Positions 54,257 to 63,706 of a DNA stretch of 64,000 nt are shown here, one piece after another. This DNA is from Planctomycetota bacterium (GTDB lineage Bacteria > Planctomycetota > Phycisphaerae > Phycisphaerales > SM1A02): NCBI GenBank assembly GCA_016872835.1, contig VGYX01000008.1:1-64000 (forward strand), read 5' to 3'. The translations under genes and the position numbers were made by a program. The notes below the pieces were generated by a model. The model ran no database searches, was not told the origin of the DNA, and was given only the letters and a program-made list of their open reading frames with translations. How positions within the stretch are numbered: the first letter of the stretch is position 1; each line of letters begins with the position of its first letter.

Positions 54257-54961
54257 ATGGGACAGAAGGTCCATCCGTTCGGTTTCCGCGTCGGCGTCAC
54301 CGAGGCTCACAAGAGCCGCTGGTTCGCCCCCAAGGCCCTCTTCGGCGAGCTGCTGATCGAGGACTACAAGATCCGCAAGTACGTCGACAAGCGGCTCAAC
54401 CGCACGCCGCCGTTCGCGGCCGTGAGCGACGTGCACATCGAGCGCACGCGCGAGGAGCTCACCGTCATCATCAAGACCGCGCGTCCCGGCCAGGTCGTTG
54501 GCCTGAAGGGCGCCGAGGTCGAGAAGCTGACCAGCGACCTGCAGACCCTCACGGGCCGCAAGGTGGCGATCAAGATCATCGAGATCAAGAATCCCGAGAT
54601 CGACGCCAAGCTGATCAGTGAGACCCTCGCCGAGCAGCTGAAGAAGCGCGCGAACTTCCGCAAGGTGCTGAAGCAGCGCTGCGAAGGTGCCATGCAGAAC
54701 GGCGCCCTCGGCGTGAAGATCCAGCTCAGCGGCCGCCTTGGCGGCGCCGAGATGAGCCGCACGCTCGACAGCCGTCTGGGCAAGATCCCGCTCAGCACGC
54801 TGCAGGCGAACGTGGACTACGCCGTCACCCACGCGTTCACCACCAGCGGCGCGCTGGGCGTGAAGGTCTGGGTCTACAAGGGCATGTACAGCCAGGACCA
54901 GCAGGACGAGGTGGTGTCGAACGCGGCCGGTGGCCGTGCGCGCGCCCGCGGCCGTCGCTGA
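54257..54961 (+). CDS. rpsC: 30S ribosomal protein S3
   Basis: 234 residues. MGQKVHPFGFRVGVTEAHKSRWF opens the protein; KH-type core around TARPGQVVGLKGAEVEKLTSDLQ, and the C-terminal domain RTLDSRLGKIPLSTLQANVDY follow. The C-terminus ends in a short Arg-rich tail (GGRARARGRR). The ATG at 54257 replaces the track start, 11 codons too early. Confidence 0.95.
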   Translation: MGQKVHPFGFRVGVTEAHKSRWFAPKALFGELLIEDYKIRKYVDKRLNRTPPFAAVSDVHIERTREELTVIIKTARPGQVVGLKGAEVEKLTSDLQTLTGRKVAIKIIEIKNPEIDAKLISETLAEQLKKRANFRKVLKQRCEGAMQNGALGVKIQLSGRLGGAEMSRTLDSRLGKIPLSTLQANVDYAVTHAFTTSGALGVKVWVYKGMYSQDQQDEVVSNAAGGRARARGRR

Positions 54962-54995
54962 TTGAACGTCGACGAATGAACACCGAGGACCAGCC

Positions 54996-55415
54996 ATGAG
55001 CATGATGCCCAAGCGAGTCAAGTTCCGAAAGCAGCAGCGCGGCAAGATGAAGGGCAACGCCACGCGCGGCAACTACGTCTCCTACGGCGACTACGGCCTG
55101 CAGAGCCTGGAGACGCACTGGCTGAGCGCGCGTCAGATCGACGCGGGCCGCATCGCCGCGCAGCACTTCCTGCGCCGCCAGGGCAAGCTCTTCATCCGCG
55201 TCTTCCCGGACAAGCCCATCTCGAAGAAGCCGCTGGAGACCCGAATGGGCACCGGCAAGGCCGACGTGGACTTCTGGGCCGCTCGCATCAAGCCGGGCAC
55301 GGTGCTCTTCGAGATCGCCGGCGTGCCCGAGGAACTCGCGAAGCAGGCGTTCGCCCGCATCGCCCACAAGATGCCCGTGAAGTGCCGCTTCGTGGGCCGC
55401 CGCATCGCCGTCTGA
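54996..55415 (+). CDS. rplP: 50S ribosomal protein L16
   Basis: 139 residues. [50 protein letters not shown] and [18 protein letters not shown] are present. The start may be the first ATG (54996) or the next two codons on (MMPKR). Confidence 0.95.
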   Translation: MSMMPKRVKFRKQQRGKMKGNATRGNYVSYGDYGLQSLETHWLSARQIDAGRIAAQHFLRRQGKLFIRVFPDKPISKKPLETRMGTGKADVDFWAARIKPGTVLFEIAGVPEELAKQAFARIAHKMPVKCRFVGRRIAV

Positions 55416-55427
55416 CCGGAGCCGACC

Positions 55428-55631
55428 ATGGAAATCACCGAGATCCGAAAGTTGACGAACGAGCAGATCACCAGCGAGCTGGCCAGCCAGCGTCGCAAGA
55501 TCTTCGACCTGCGCGCGCAGTCCGTCACCGAGAAGGTGGCCGACACGAGCCAGTTCCGCACCATCCGCCGAACCATCGCCCGCCTGCTCACCGAGCAGGG
55601 CGCGCGCACCAAGACCGGAGCCAAGGCATGA
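55428..55631 (+). CDS. rpmC: 50S ribosomal protein L29
   Basis: 67 residues: [48 protein letters not shown] fits the two-helix L29 fold. Overlaps rpsQ as ATGA. Confidence 0.95.
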   Translation: MEITEIRKLTNEQITSELASQRRKIFDLRAQSVTEKVADTSQFRTIRRTIARLLTEQGARTKTGAKA

Positions 55632-55939
55632 GCCGCGACCACACGATCCACATCACCGACGACAGCCCGCGCCGCATCGGCGTGGTGGAGAGCGACGCCC
55701 GCGACAAGACCCGCAAGGTCGTCGTGGCCTTCGTCGCCCGCCACCCCAAGTACGGCAAGTTCACGAAGCGCCGCACGGTGCTGCACGTGCACGACGAGAA
55801 GAACGAGAGCCACGTGGGTGACCGCGTGGAGGTCGCCGAGTGCCGTCCCATCAGCCGCACCAAGAGCTGGACGCTCGTGCGGGTGGTCGAGAAGGCGCCG
55901 GTGAAGTTGCTCGCCATCACCGAGGAGGCGGGCCGCTAA
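55628..55939 (+). CDS. rpsQ: 30S ribosomal protein S17
   Basis: 103 residues with the OB-fold pattern [42 protein letters not shown]...[19 protein letters not shown] few more residues than usual at both ends. The start at 55628 overlaps the rpmC stop. Confidence 0.95.
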   Translation: MSRDHTIHITDDSPRRIGVVESDARDKTRKVVVAFVARHPKYGKFTKRRTVLHVHDEKNESHVGDRVEVAECRPISRTKSWTLVRVVEKAPVKLLAITEEAGR

Positions 55940-55957
55940 AGGCGCCCGGCACCAGTC

Positions 55958-56344
55958 ATGATCCAGAAGGAATCACGCATCGAGGTCTGCGACAACAGCG
56001 GCGCCAAGGAGGCCATGGTCATCGGCATCATGGGCGTCAGCACCGCGCGCGGAAAGTTCACGCGCGTCGCGATGGGCGTGGGTGACCGCGTCCTGGTCGC
56101 GGTGAAGAAGGCCCTGCCGACCGGCGACGTGAAGAGTGGTGACAAGGCCACCGCCGTCATCGTCCGCACCAAGTACCCCACGCGTCGCCCCGACGGCAGC
56201 TACGTGCGCTTCGACTCGAACGCGTGCGTGCTGATCGACGCGGAAGGCAACCCGCGGGGCACCCGCATCTTCGGCGCCGTGGCGCGCGAGCTGCGCGAGA
56301 AGAACTTCATGAAGATCGTGTCCCTTGCCTCGGAGGTCGTCTGA
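55958..56344 (+). CDS. rplN: 50S ribosomal protein L14
   Basis: 128 residues; [24 protein letters not shown] and the [40 protein letters not shown] block are conserved. Slightly longer internally ([12 protein letters not shown]) than E. coli. First gene of the spc part. Confidence 0.95.
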   Translation: MIQKESRIEVCDNSGAKEAMVIGIMGVSTARGKFTRVAMGVGDRVLVAVKKALPTGDVKSGDKATAVIVRTKYPTRRPDGSYVRFDSNACVLIDAEGNPRGTRIFGAVARELREKNFMKIVSLASEVV

Positions 56345-56345
56345 C

Positions 56346-56681
56346 ATGCCACGCCACGTTCGGAAGGGTGACATGGTGATCGTCACCGCGGGCAACGCCC
56401 GTGGCACGGTCGGCGAGGTGCTCTCGGTCCTGACCGACAGCGATCGCGTGATCGTGAAGGGCGTCAACATCCGCACGAAGAACCTCCGCCGCACCCAGCA
56501 GCGCCCGCAGGGCGGCCAGGTGAAGCAGGAGATGCCGATTCACATGAGCAACGTGAGCCCCGTGGTCGACGGCAAGCCGTCCCGCGTGCGGTTCGTGACC
56601 AAGCCCGACGGAAGCAAGGTGCGCGTGTCGGCCCGCGGCGGCAAGGAGCTGCACGTGCTGAGCAAGGCGCGCAAGGCCTGA
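56346..56681 (+). CDS. rplX: 50S ribosomal protein L24
   Basis: 111 residues with the KOW motif [25 protein letters not shown] and [33 protein letters not shown]. The start at 56346 follows the rplN stop by one base; the track ORF adds seven codons. Confidence 0.95.
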   Translation: MPRHVRKGDMVIVTAGNARGTVGEVLSVLTDSDRVIVKGVNIRTKNLRRTQQRPQGGQVKQEMPIHMSNVSPVVDGKPSRVRFVTKPDGSKVRVSARGGKELHVLSKARKA

Positions 56682-56694
56682 AAGCGAGCAAATC

Positions 56695-57291
56695 ATGGCA
56701 GCGACCCGTGACATTCCCCGTCTGCAGAAGTCCTTCCGAGAGCAGGTGGTGCCCAAGGTGATGAAGGAGTTCGGCCTGAAGAACCCCAACCAGGTTCCCA
56801 AGGTCGCCAAGATCATCGTGAGCACCGGCGTCGGCAAGCGGCTGGAGAACCAGAAGCTCAAGCCCGAGCACCGCGAGGCGGTGGTCGACACCTATCGCAA
56901 GATCACGGGTCAGAACCCGATCATGATCAAGGCGAAGAAGGCCGTGAGCAACTTCAAGGTGCGCGAAGGCTCGCCCAGCGCGTTCATGGTGACCCTGCGG
57001 CGTGACCGCATGTGGGGCTTCCTGGACCGCCTGATCAACCTTGCCATCCCCCGCATCAAGGACTTCCGCGGCGTGAGCGACAAGAGCTTCGATCGCGGCG
57101 GCAGTTGGGCGATGGGTCTCACCGAGCAGGCCGTGTGGCCCGAGATCAACATGGCCAACGTGACCTTCAGCCACGGCATGCACGTGAATGTGGTGTTCGA
57201 GAACAGCGATCCCAAGATGAGCCGCTTCGTGCTCGCCGAGCTCGGCATGCCTTTCATGCAGCCCGAGGAGAAGCAGGTCAAGAAGGCCTGA
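56695..57291 (+). CDS. rplE: 50S ribosomal protein L5
   Basis: 198 residues: [44 protein letters not shown] and the [34 protein letters not shown] loop (5S rRNA contact) identify it. About 15 residues longer than E. coli, at the C-terminus. Confidence 0.95.
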   Translation: MAATRDIPRLQKSFREQVVPKVMKEFGLKNPNQVPKVAKIIVSTGVGKRLENQKLKPEHREAVVDTYRKITGQNPIMIKAKKAVSNFKVREGSPSAFMVTLRRDRMWGFLDRLINLAIPRIKDFRGVSDKSFDRGGSWAMGLTEQAVWPEINMANVTFSHGMHVNVVFENSDPKMSRFVLAELGMPFMQPEEKQVKKA

Positions 57292-57305
57292 ACCGGAGAA
57301 GACCC

Positions 57306-57491
57306 ATGGCCAGCAAGCGAACTTTCGTCAAGATGTCCCAGAAGCCCAAGTTCAGCACCCGCAAGCGAAGCCGCTGCGAGATCACGGGCCGCGGTCGCGG
57401 CGTGTATCGCAAGTTCCGCGTGTGCCGTCACATGCTGCGCGAGCTCGCGCTCCAAGGCATGGTGCCCGGCATGCGCAAGGCCAGCTGGTGA
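57306..57491 (+). CDS. rpsN: 30S ribosomal protein S14, short type with lost zinc ligands
   Basis: 61 residues, the size of zinc-type (type Z) S14. The zinc module should read C24-x2-C27-x12-C40-x2-C43; here it reads C24-E-I-T27 and C40-R-H-M43, so two of four Cys are replaced. [32 protein letters not shown] is otherwise typical. A zinc-free short S14 is predicted. The ORF-track entry starts in another gene; the start at 57306 is the ATG after GGAGAAGACCC. Confidence 0.93.
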   Translation: MASKRTFVKMSQKPKFSTRKRSRCEITGRGRGVYRKFRVCRHMLRELALQGMVPGMRKASW

Positions 57492-57516
57492 ACCCCGAGC
57501 AGAAGAGGAACCCAAC

Positions 57517-57915
57517 ATGCCCCTTCACGATCTCACCGCCGACATGCTGACCCGCATCCGCAACGCGGTTTCCAACCGCGCGAGGCAGGTCATGGTGCTG
57601 GACAACAAGCTCAACCGCGGCGTCGCCAAGGTCCTCCACGAGGAGGGCTACATCCGCGGCTTCGAGACCATCGCGGACGGCCGCGGCGGACTCATTCGCG
57701 TCGACCTGAAGTACGGACCGGACGGCCAGAGCGTGATCGGCTCGATCGATCGCGTGAGCAAGGCCGGCCGTCGCGTCTACTCGGGCGTCGAACAGTTGCC
57801 CCGTCCCCAGCAGGGCCTGGGCATCGCCATCGTCACCACGAGCCGCGGCGTCATGAGCGACCGCGCCTGCCGCGAGGCACGCCTGGGCGGCGAAGTCGTC
57901 GCGCTGGTCAGCTGA
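57517..57915 (+). CDS. rpsH: 30S ribosomal protein S8
   Basis: 132 residues. MPLHDLTADMLTRIRNAVSNRARQV, VLHEEGYIRGFE and the C-terminal GLGIAIVTTSRGVMSDRACREARLGGEVVALVS are typical. In E. coli S8 represses the spc operon by binding near rplE; no such site was identified here. Confidence 0.95.
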   Translation: MPLHDLTADMLTRIRNAVSNRARQVMVLDNKLNRGVAKVLHEEGYIRGFETIADGRGGLIRVDLKYGPDGQSVIGSIDRVSKAGRRVYSGVEQLPRPQQGLGIAIVTTSRGVMSDRACREARLGGEVVALVS

Positions 57916-57934
57916 GAAAGGACACGAACCACCC

Positions 57935-58492
57935 ATGAGCCGCATCGGACGAAAGCCCGTCACCGTGCCCGCCGGCGTGAAGGTGCAGGTCAACGCCAGC
58001 ACTCGCGTGATCGACGTGCAGGGACCCAAGGGCAAGCTCTCCTTCACCCACCGACCCGAGGTCAAGGTCGCCTACAGCGATGCCGACAAGGCGATCGTGT
58101 GCGACATGGATCCAGCCATCGTCGAGTTGGGCAGCAACAAGGCCTTCTGGGGCACCACCCGGTCCGTGCTGAACGGCATGATCGAGGGCGTTACCAAGGG
58201 CTATGAGAAGAAGCTCGAGATCGTCGGCGTGGGCTGGAGCGCCCGCGTCGCCGGCAAGAAGATCGCGCTGACCCTCGGCTACGCCAACACGATCGAGCTC
58301 ATGATCCCCGCGGGCGTGAACGTGAACGTGAACGGCGCGCTGTTGGAGTTGAGCGGCCCGGACAAGCAGGCCGTCGGCGCTTTCGCCAGCCAGATCCGCT
58401 CGCAGCGCAAGCCCGAGCCCTACAACGGCAAGGGCGTCAAGTACATCGACGAAGTGATCCAGCGCAAGCAGGGCAAGGCCTTCGGCAGCTGA
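57935..58492 (+). CDS. rplF: 50S ribosomal protein L6
   Basis: 185 residues; [40 protein letters not shown] and the C-terminal [24 protein letters not shown] signature are intact. Confidence 0.95.
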   Translation: MSRIGRKPVTVPAGVKVQVNASTRVIDVQGPKGKLSFTHRPEVKVAYSDADKAIVCDMDPAIVELGSNKAFWGTTRSVLNGMIEGVTKGYEKKLEIVGVGWSARVAGKKIALTLGYANTIELMIPAGVNVNVNGALLELSGPDKQAVGAFASQIRSQRKPEPYNGKGVKYIDEVIQRKQGKAFGS

Positions 58493-58511
58493 TCCAAGGA
58501 GCAGAACCACC

Positions 58512-58877
58512 ATGCCATCCGCCACGCTTCTCAAGAAAGTTCGTCGCGCGCGCCGCAAGATCGGCCTGCGCAAGCGCATCCACGGCACGCCGGAGCGTCC
58601 GCGCCTGACCGTGTTCCGTTCGCTCAAGCACATCTATGCCCAAGTCATCGACGACGTATCGGGCCGCACGATCGTGAGCGCAAGCGACCAGGCCGGCAAG
58701 GGCGGCAAGGCCGTGAAGGCCAAGACCGGCAGCGCGAAGAGCGTGGGTTCGACCCTCGCCGAGCGCGCGAAGAAGGCGGGCGTCACCAAGGTGGTGTTCG
58801 ACCGCAACGGCTACATCTATCACGGCCGCGTGAAGGCGCTGGCCGACGGCGCCCGCGAGGGCGGCCTGCAGTTCTGA
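58512..58877 (+). CDS. rplR: 50S ribosomal protein L18
   Basis: 121 residues. [48 protein letters not shown] and [28 protein letters not shown] match. Binds 5S rRNA with L5. Confidence 0.95.
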   Translation: MPSATLLKKVRRARRKIGLRKRIHGTPERPRLTVFRSLKHIYAQVIDDVSGRTIVSASDQAGKGGKAVKAKTGSAKSVGSTLAERAKKAGVTKVVFDRNGYIYHGRVKALADGAREGGLQF

Positions 58878-58893
58878 ACCCAAAGGACCAATC

Positions 58894-59631
58894 ATGAGCG
58901 GCAAGTTCGAAGAACGAGACAGCGACTCCACGACGGTGGGCGTGTATCGCACCAGCTCCACCGTGGCCGGCGGCCGTCGGTTCAGCTTCAGCGCCCTGGT
59001 CGTCGTGGGCGACAAGAATGGCAGCGCGGGCATGGGCTACGCGAAGAGCAACCAGGTCCCGCAGAGCGTGGAGAAGGCCCAGAAGGAAGGTCGTCGCAAG
59101 ATGCGCCGCTTCCCGCTGCAGGGCCGCACCATTCCGCACGCGGTCGAAGGTCGCTTCGGCGCCAGCAAGGTGCGTCTGGTTCCGGCCGCGCCTGGAACCG
59201 GCGTCATTGCGGGCGCCGCGGTGCGCGCGATCCTGGACATGATCGGCGTGCAGGACTGCCTCACGAAGTGCTATGGCAGCAGCAACCCCAAGAACTTGGT
59301 GAAGGCCACCTTCGCCGCCCTCGACCGCCTGCGCACCCGCGAGCAGATCGAGAGCGTGCGTGGTGTGATGCTGGGCACCACCGCCGTGGAGGACGCGATC
59401 CGCAAGGGCGCGGCCGCCATGCCCGCGGCACGCAGCGGCGAGAAGGCGCAGGCCCCGGTGAACACCGTTGGCGACGATCGTCGCGGTGGCCGTGGTGGCC
59501 GTGGCGGTCCGGGCCGTGGCGGTCCAGGCCGTGGTCGCGGTGGCTTTGATGGCGGCGCGCCAAGCGCACCGTCCGCACCGGCCGCACCGGCTGCACCGGA
59601 GAGCGCGGGCGACGCCCCGGCTGCCGGCTGA
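58894..59631 (+). CDS. rpsE: 30S ribosomal protein S5 with RGG/Pro-Ala-rich C-terminal extension
   Basis: 245 residues, well above the usual 160-175. The core has FSFSALVVVGDKNGSAGMGYAKSNQVPQSVEKA and GVIAGAAVRAILDMIGVQDCLTKCYGSSNPKN. After about residue 175 a disordered tail runs RRGGRGGRGGPGRGGPGRGRGGF, then a Pro/Ala-rich end (APSAPSAPAAPAAPES). The tail could bind RNA. rpmD (L30), normally next, is absent. Confidence 0.94.
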   Translation: MSGKFEERDSDSTTVGVYRTSSTVAGGRRFSFSALVVVGDKNGSAGMGYAKSNQVPQSVEKAQKEGRRKMRRFPLQGRTIPHAVEGRFGASKVRLVPAAPGTGVIAGAAVRAILDMIGVQDCLTKCYGSSNPKNLVKATFAALDRLRTREQIESVRGVMLGTTAVEDAIRKGAAAMPAARSGEKAQAPVNTVGDDRRGGRGGRGGPGRGGPGRGRGGFDGGAPSAPSAPAAPAAPESAGDAPAAG

Positions 59632-59666
59632 TCCCGAACACGAGACGAAGACAGGAGATTCCTCCC

Positions 59667-60113
59667 ATGATGATCCATGACATCACTGCCAAGGTCGGCG
59701 CGCACAAGAAGCGAACGCGCGTCGGTCGCGGCGAAGGCAGCGGCAAGGGCGGCACCAGCGGCCGTGGCCACAAGGGCGCCAAGAGCCGCGCCGGTTGGAG
59801 CAGCCGTCCCGGCTATCAGGGCGGCAGCACGCCGATCGCGCGTCGCTTCCCCAAGCGTGGCTTCTCGAACGCCGGTTTCCGTGCGCTCTTCCACGAGGTG
59901 AACGTGCAGGCGCTGGAGAAGCACTTCGCCAGCGGCGCCACCGTCGACGCGAAGGCGCTCGCCGAAAAGGGCCTGATCCGCGACGTGAAGTTGCCGGTGA
60001 AGGTGCTCGGCACGGGCGACCTGACCAAGAAGCTCACCGTGAACGCGGCGAAGTTCAGCGCCTCGGCGAAGACCAAGATCGAGAAGGCCGGCGGCAGCGC
60101 CGTGGCGGCCTGA
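59667..60113 (+). CDS. rplO: 50S ribosomal protein L15
   Basis: 148 residues; HDITAKVGAHKKRTRVGRGEGSGKGGTSGRGHKGAKSR and the FPKRGFSNAGFR segment are typical. It follows rpsE directly because rpmD is missing. Confidence 0.95.
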   Translation: MMIHDITAKVGAHKKRTRVGRGEGSGKGGTSGRGHKGAKSRAGWSSRPGYQGGSTPIARRFPKRGFSNAGFRALFHEVNVQALEKHFASGATVDAKALAEKGLIRDVKLPVKVLGTGDLTKKLTVNAAKFSASAKTKIEKAGGSAVAA

Positions 60114-60129
60114 CCGGAACCCCCGCGCA

Positions 60130-61545
60130 GTGATCCAGGCCGCAGCGAACATCTTCCGCATTCCTGACCTGCGCAACCGCGTGCTGTTCACGCTGGCGAT
60201 GCTGGTCATCTATCGCATCGGCTTCTGGATCCCGCTCGTCGGGGTCGACCAGACGCAGCTTGCGGAGGCGGCGGAGAAGGCCAGCGAGAACGCGACCGGC
60301 TTTGGCCGCATCGTGCAGTTCGCCAGCATCTTCTCAGGCGGCAGCCTGCAGCAGAGCACGATCTTCGGTCTGGGCATCATGCCCTACATCACCGCGGGCA
60401 TCATCTTCCAGCTGCTGGGCCAGGTGCTGCCCGGCCTGCAGGAACTGAAGAAGGAAGGCGCTGGCGGCCAGCAGAAGCTTGCGGAGTGGACGCGCTACGC
60501 CGCCGTGGGCCTGTGCATCTTCCAGGGCTGGATGTGGCTCAGCTACCTGCGCGCGCAGAACCTGGTGCAGCCGCAGTTCGAGCAGGGCAGCTCGCTGATC
60601 GTGTTCTACGTGTCGGGCTTCTGCGCCCTCACCGCCGGCAGTCTGTTCCTGATGTGGCTGGGCGAGCAGATCGACAAGTACGGCATTGGCAACGGCGTCA
60701 GCATCATCCTGACCACGGGCATCCTGGCCCGCATGCCCGACGCCGTGATGTGGGTGGCCGGCAACTTCGACCCGCGCCAGTCGAGCGACGCCGAGGGCAA
60801 GGTGGGCCTGGTGGGCCTGCTGCTCCTGGTCGGCGGCTTCTTCGCGGTCACCGCGGGCGCGATCATCATCACGGTGGCGCAGCGCCGCATTCCGATCCAG
60901 CAGGCCAAGCACACGGTGGGCCGCAAGGTCTACGGCGGCCAGAAGCTCTATCTGCCGCTGCGCCTCAACCACGCCGGCGTGATGCCGATCATCTTCGCCA
61001 GCAGCTTCATGGTGTTCCCCAGCGCGTTCTTCGGCTGGCTCGCCAGCAGCGCACAGGCCGGTGGCGAGATCGGCTGGCTCGGTCGCGTGTCGATCTTCCT
61101 CAGCGAGGCGTTCCAGAACGGTGCGTATCCCTACGTGATCCTGGAGATCGTGCTGATCTACTTCTTCAGCTACTTCTGGACCACCGTGCAGTTCAGCCCC
61201 GACGAGATGTCGAAGCAGCTGCGCGATCACGGCAGCATGATTCCGGGCATCCGCCCCGGTCCGTTCACCGCGGACTATCTCGAGCGGATCATGGAGCGCA
61301 TCACCTACGTGGGCGCGGGCTTCCTGGCGGTCATCGCCATCATCCCGACCCTCGTCACCCAGCAGCTCGGCATTCCGTTCAACGTGAGCCAGTTCCTGGG
61401 CGGCACGGGCCTGCTGATCGTGGTCAGCGTGGGTCTGGACGTGCTGCAGCGCATCGAGGCGCAGCTTCTCATGCGCAACTACGCCGGTTTCCTCTCGGGC
61501 ACCGGCGAGCCCAACGGTCCCCGCATCCGGAGTGCGCGCGCATGA
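60130..61545 (+). CDS. secY: Protein translocase subunit SecY
   Basis: 471 residues, starting at GTG (60130). Ten membrane segments expected; TLAMLVIYRIGFWIPLVGVD (TM1), FGLGIMPYITAGIIFQLL (TM2 region), RRIPIQQAKHTVGRKVYGGQKLYLPLRLNHAGVMPIIFASSF and RPGPFTADYLERIMERITYVG are conserved. Forms the SecYEG channel. The stop overlaps map as ATGA. adk, often next, is absent. Confidence 0.96.
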   Translation: MIQAAANIFRIPDLRNRVLFTLAMLVIYRIGFWIPLVGVDQTQLAEAAEKASENATGFGRIVQFASIFSGGSLQQSTIFGLGIMPYITAGIIFQLLGQVLPGLQELKKEGAGGQQKLAEWTRYAAVGLCIFQGWMWLSYLRAQNLVQPQFEQGSSLIVFYVSGFCALTAGSLFLMWLGEQIDKYGIGNGVSIILTTGILARMPDAVMWVAGNFDPRQSSDAEGKVGLVGLLLLVGGFFAVTAGAIIITVAQRRIPIQQAKHTVGRKVYGGQKLYLPLRLNHAGVMPIIFASSFMVFPSAFFGWLASSAQAGGEIGWLGRVSIFLSEAFQNGAYPYVILEIVLIYFFSYFWTTVQFSPDEMSKQLRDHGSMIPGIRPGPFTADYLERIMERITYVGAGFLAVIAIIPTLVTQQLGIPFNVSQFLGGTGLLIVVSVGLDVLQRIEAQLLMRNYAGFLSGTGEPNGPRIRSARA

Positions 61546-62498
61546 TCGACGCGGCTCCCAAGACTGGCATCGCGCGCTCCTGGTGGGTGCGTCTGGACAC
61601 TGGTGCCGCCGAGCGCCTGAGTGGCCGCCTGGCCGAGCAGCGGGGGCCTCGTGCACCGCGCCCGTCCGCGGAGATCCGCAGTCAGGCGGAGATCGAGTTC
61701 ATGGCGGAGGCCGGCCGTGTGGCAGCGATGGCGCTGCGAGCGGCGGCTGTCGCGTGCGTGCCGGGCGCGACGACCGCGGCGGTCGACGGCGCGGCAGGCG
61801 GCGTGATCGCCGCCGAGCGCTGCGAGCCCGCGTTCCTGGGTCTGCGTGCCTCGCCCGAGGCGCCCGCCTTCCCGGCGGCGACCTGCGTGAGCGTGAACGA
61901 GCAGGTGGTGCACGGCATTCCCGGCGAGCGTCGACTGCTCGAAGGTGACGTGGTGAAGATCGACTGTGGCGTGCGCTGCCGCGGCTGGTGCGCCGACGCC
62001 GCCGTGACCGTGGCCGTCGGCCGCGTGTCCGACGACGCGCTGGCGATGATCGCCCGCGCGCGCGCCATGCTGGACGAGGCCGTCGCGATGGTCGCCCCGG
62101 GCCGTCGTTGGAGCCAGATCGCCGAGCGCCTGCAGTGCATGGCGCTCGAGGGCGGCTACGGTCTGCTCACCGAGCTCATCGGGCACGGCATCGGCCGTCG
62201 CCTGCACGAGTGGCCCGAGGCCCCGAACTCGCTCAGTCGTTCACTGCTGACCCACCGCGACTTCACGCTGCTGCCCGGCATGACGCTGGCCATCGAGCCG
62301 ATGGTCGCGATGCTGGGTGGCTCGCCGGTACGCCGCGACGAGGACGGCCACCCCATGGGCGTAGCCACCTGCGTGGCCGCCGACGGCTGGACCGTCGAGG
62401 CCCTGAGCGGCCTGCCGAGCGCGCACTTTGAACACACCATCGCGGTGACGCGCGAGGGTTCGCGTGTCCTGACCCGTCTGCCGGAAGGAATCCGCTGA
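61542..62498 (+). CDS. map: Methionine aminopeptidase
   Basis: 318 residues; longer at the N-terminus (about 50 extra, APKTGIARSWWVRLD and on) than typical type I enzymes. Metal ligands are visible: two Asp in VVKIDCGVRCRGWCADAAVTVAV, His in LIGHGIGRRLHEWP, Glu in TLAIEPMV and Glu in FEHTIAVT. Removes N-terminal Met. The 670-residue track ORF is a frame artefact across secY. infA starts at the next base after the stop. Confidence 0.92.
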   Translation: MIDAAPKTGIARSWWVRLDTGAAERLSGRLAEQRGPRAPRPSAEIRSQAEIEFMAEAGRVAAMALRAAAVACVPGATTAAVDGAAGGVIAAERCEPAFLGLRASPEAPAFPAATCVSVNEQVVHGIPGERRLLEGDVVKIDCGVRCRGWCADAAVTVAVGRVSDDALAMIARARAMLDEAVAMVAPGRRWSQIAERLQCMALEGGYGLLTELIGHGIGRRLHEWPEAPNSLSRSLLTHRDFTLLPGMTLAIEPMVAMLGGSPVRRDEDGHPMGVATCVAADGWTVEALSGLPSAHFEHTIAVTREGSRVLTRLPEGIR

Positions 62499-62714
62499 AT
62501 GGGCAAGGACGACAAGATCACCCTCGACGCCGAGGTCACCGAGGCCCTGCCGGACGCCATGTTCAAGGTGCGCCTGCAGAACAACCAGGAGATTCTCGCC
62601 TACGTGAGCGGCAAGATGCGGAAGTTCTTCATCCGCATCCTGCCCGGCGACAAGGTCACCATCGAACTCAGCCCCTACGACATGACGAAGGGGCGCATCG
62701 TCTACCGCTACTGA
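62499..62714 (+). CDS. infA: Translation initiation factor IF-1
   Basis: 71 residues: [71 protein letters not shown] follows the family over its whole length (S1-type OB fold). Starts immediately after the map stop. Confidence 0.96.
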   Translation: MGKDDKITLDAEVTEALPDAMFKVRLQNNQEILAYVSGKMRKFFIRILPGDKVTIELSPYDMTKGRIVYRY

Positions 62715-62727
62715 ACGAGGAAACACC

Positions 62728-62844
62728 ATGAAGGTCCGAAGCAGCATCAAGCGACGCACCCGCGACTGTCAGATCGTCGTCCGCAAGGGCAAGCGATTCG
62801 TCATCAACAAGAAGAACCCGCGCCTGAAGCAGCGCCAGGGCTGA
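62728..62844 (+). CDS. rpmJ: 50S ribosomal protein L36, zinc-ligand-depleted form (too short for the ORF track)
   Basis: A 38-residue [21 protein letters not shown], then [20 protein letters not shown]. The ends MKVRxSxKRR and KQRQG are diagnostic of L36. Zinc-type L36 has C11, C14, C27 and H32; here only C14 remains (T11, N27, and Leu for His), plus one inserted residue. GAGG lies upstream. Sits between infA and rpsM, as in many bacteria. Confidence 0.93.
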   Translation: MKVRSSIKRRTRDCQIVVRKGKRFVINKKNPRLKQRQG

Positions 62845-62863
62845 AACCGAGGAGCACCAAACC

Positions 62864-63241
62864 ATGCCACGTCTCGCAGGCATCGACATTCCAGAGCGCA
62901 AGAAGATCTACTACGCGCTGCAGTACATCCACGGCATCGGCGCCAAGGTCGCCAAGGACATCCTTGCGAAGGTGGGCGTCGACGGCGATCGTCGCGCGAA
63001 CACCCTCGACGACAAGGAACTTGCCAGCATCGCGCAGTGCATCGACTCCGGCTACGTGGTCGAGGGCGCGCTGCGCCGCCAGGTGGGTCAGGACGTGCAG
63101 CGCCTGAAGGACATCAAGTGCTATCGCGGCGAGCGCCATCGCAAGGGCCTCCCCGTGCGTGGCCAGCGCACCCGCACCAACGCCCGCACCCGCAAGGGCA
63201 AGAAGCGCACCGTGGCGGGCAAGAAGGGCGTGAAGGGCTGA
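62864..63241 (+). CDS. rpsM: 30S ribosomal protein S13
   Basis: 125 residues; MPRLAGIDIPERKKIYYALQYIHGIG, CYRGERHRKGLPVRGQRTRTNARTRKGKKRTVAGKK are conserved. Head-to-subunit bridge protein. Confidence 0.96.
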   Translation: MPRLAGIDIPERKKIYYALQYIHGIGAKVAKDILAKVGVDGDRRANTLDDKELASIAQCIDSGYVVEGALRRQVGQDVQRLKDIKCYRGERHRKGLPVRGQRTRTNARTRKGKKRTVAGKKGVKG

Positions 63242-63267
63242 TCCAGCCCTGATCCAGGAGCAGAACC

Positions 63268-63642
63268 ATGGCAAGCAAGAAAAAGGTCCGCAAGAACGTG
63301 GCGAAGGGCATCGCGGTGGTGACCGCGTCCTTCAACAACACGATGATCACCATCACCGACGTCAACGGAGAGACCCTCGCGTGGGACTCGGCCGGCAGCG
63401 TCGGCTTCAAGGGCGCTCGCAAGAGCACCCCGTTCGCCGCCAGCCGCGCCGCCGAGAAGGTGGCCGGCAAGGTGAAGCGACTCGGGATGCGCGAGGTCGA
63501 GGTGCGACTCAAGGGCCCGGGACCGGGTCGCGAGAGCGCAGTCACCGGCCTGCAGGCCAACGGCCTGAAGGTGCTGGCGATCGAGGATCACACCCCGATT
63601 CCGCACAACGGCTGCCGCCTGCCCAAGAAGCGCCGCGTTTGA
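63268..63642 (+). CDS. rpsK: 30S ribosomal protein S11
   Basis: 124 residues. [45 protein letters not shown] and [42 protein letters not shown] identify it. rpsD is missing after it. Confidence 0.96.
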   Translation: MASKKKVRKNVAKGIAVVTASFNNTMITITDVNGETLAWDSAGSVGFKGARKSTPFAASRAAEKVAGKVKRLGMREVEVRLKGPGPGRESAVTGLQANGLKVLAIEDHTPIPHNGCRLPKKRRV

Positions 63643-63677
63643 CCGTTTCCAGGCCCTTTCCGCGGTGCGGGAGGGGC

Positions 63678-63706
63678 TTGGAGGTGGGCCCACGGGGGCC
63701 TACCAT
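63678..63706 (+). promoter_or_regulatory. Promoter of rpoA (TTGGAG-N17-TACCAT)
   Basis: In the 186-base gap after rpsK, TTGGAG (63678-63683) and TACCAT (63701-63706) are 17 bases apart. This would let rpoA be transcribed apart from the ribosomal genes, with a leader of about 115 bases. Confidence 0.5.

Noticed and set aside
59461-59631. Apparent tandem GGCCGTGGCGGT repeat
   Set aside because: It is the coding sequence of the RGG tail of S5, not an independent repeat element.
60486-61541. N-terminal part of the 670-residue ORF containing map
   Set aside because: It is an out-of-frame reading of secY; the map ATG overlaps the secY stop at 61542.
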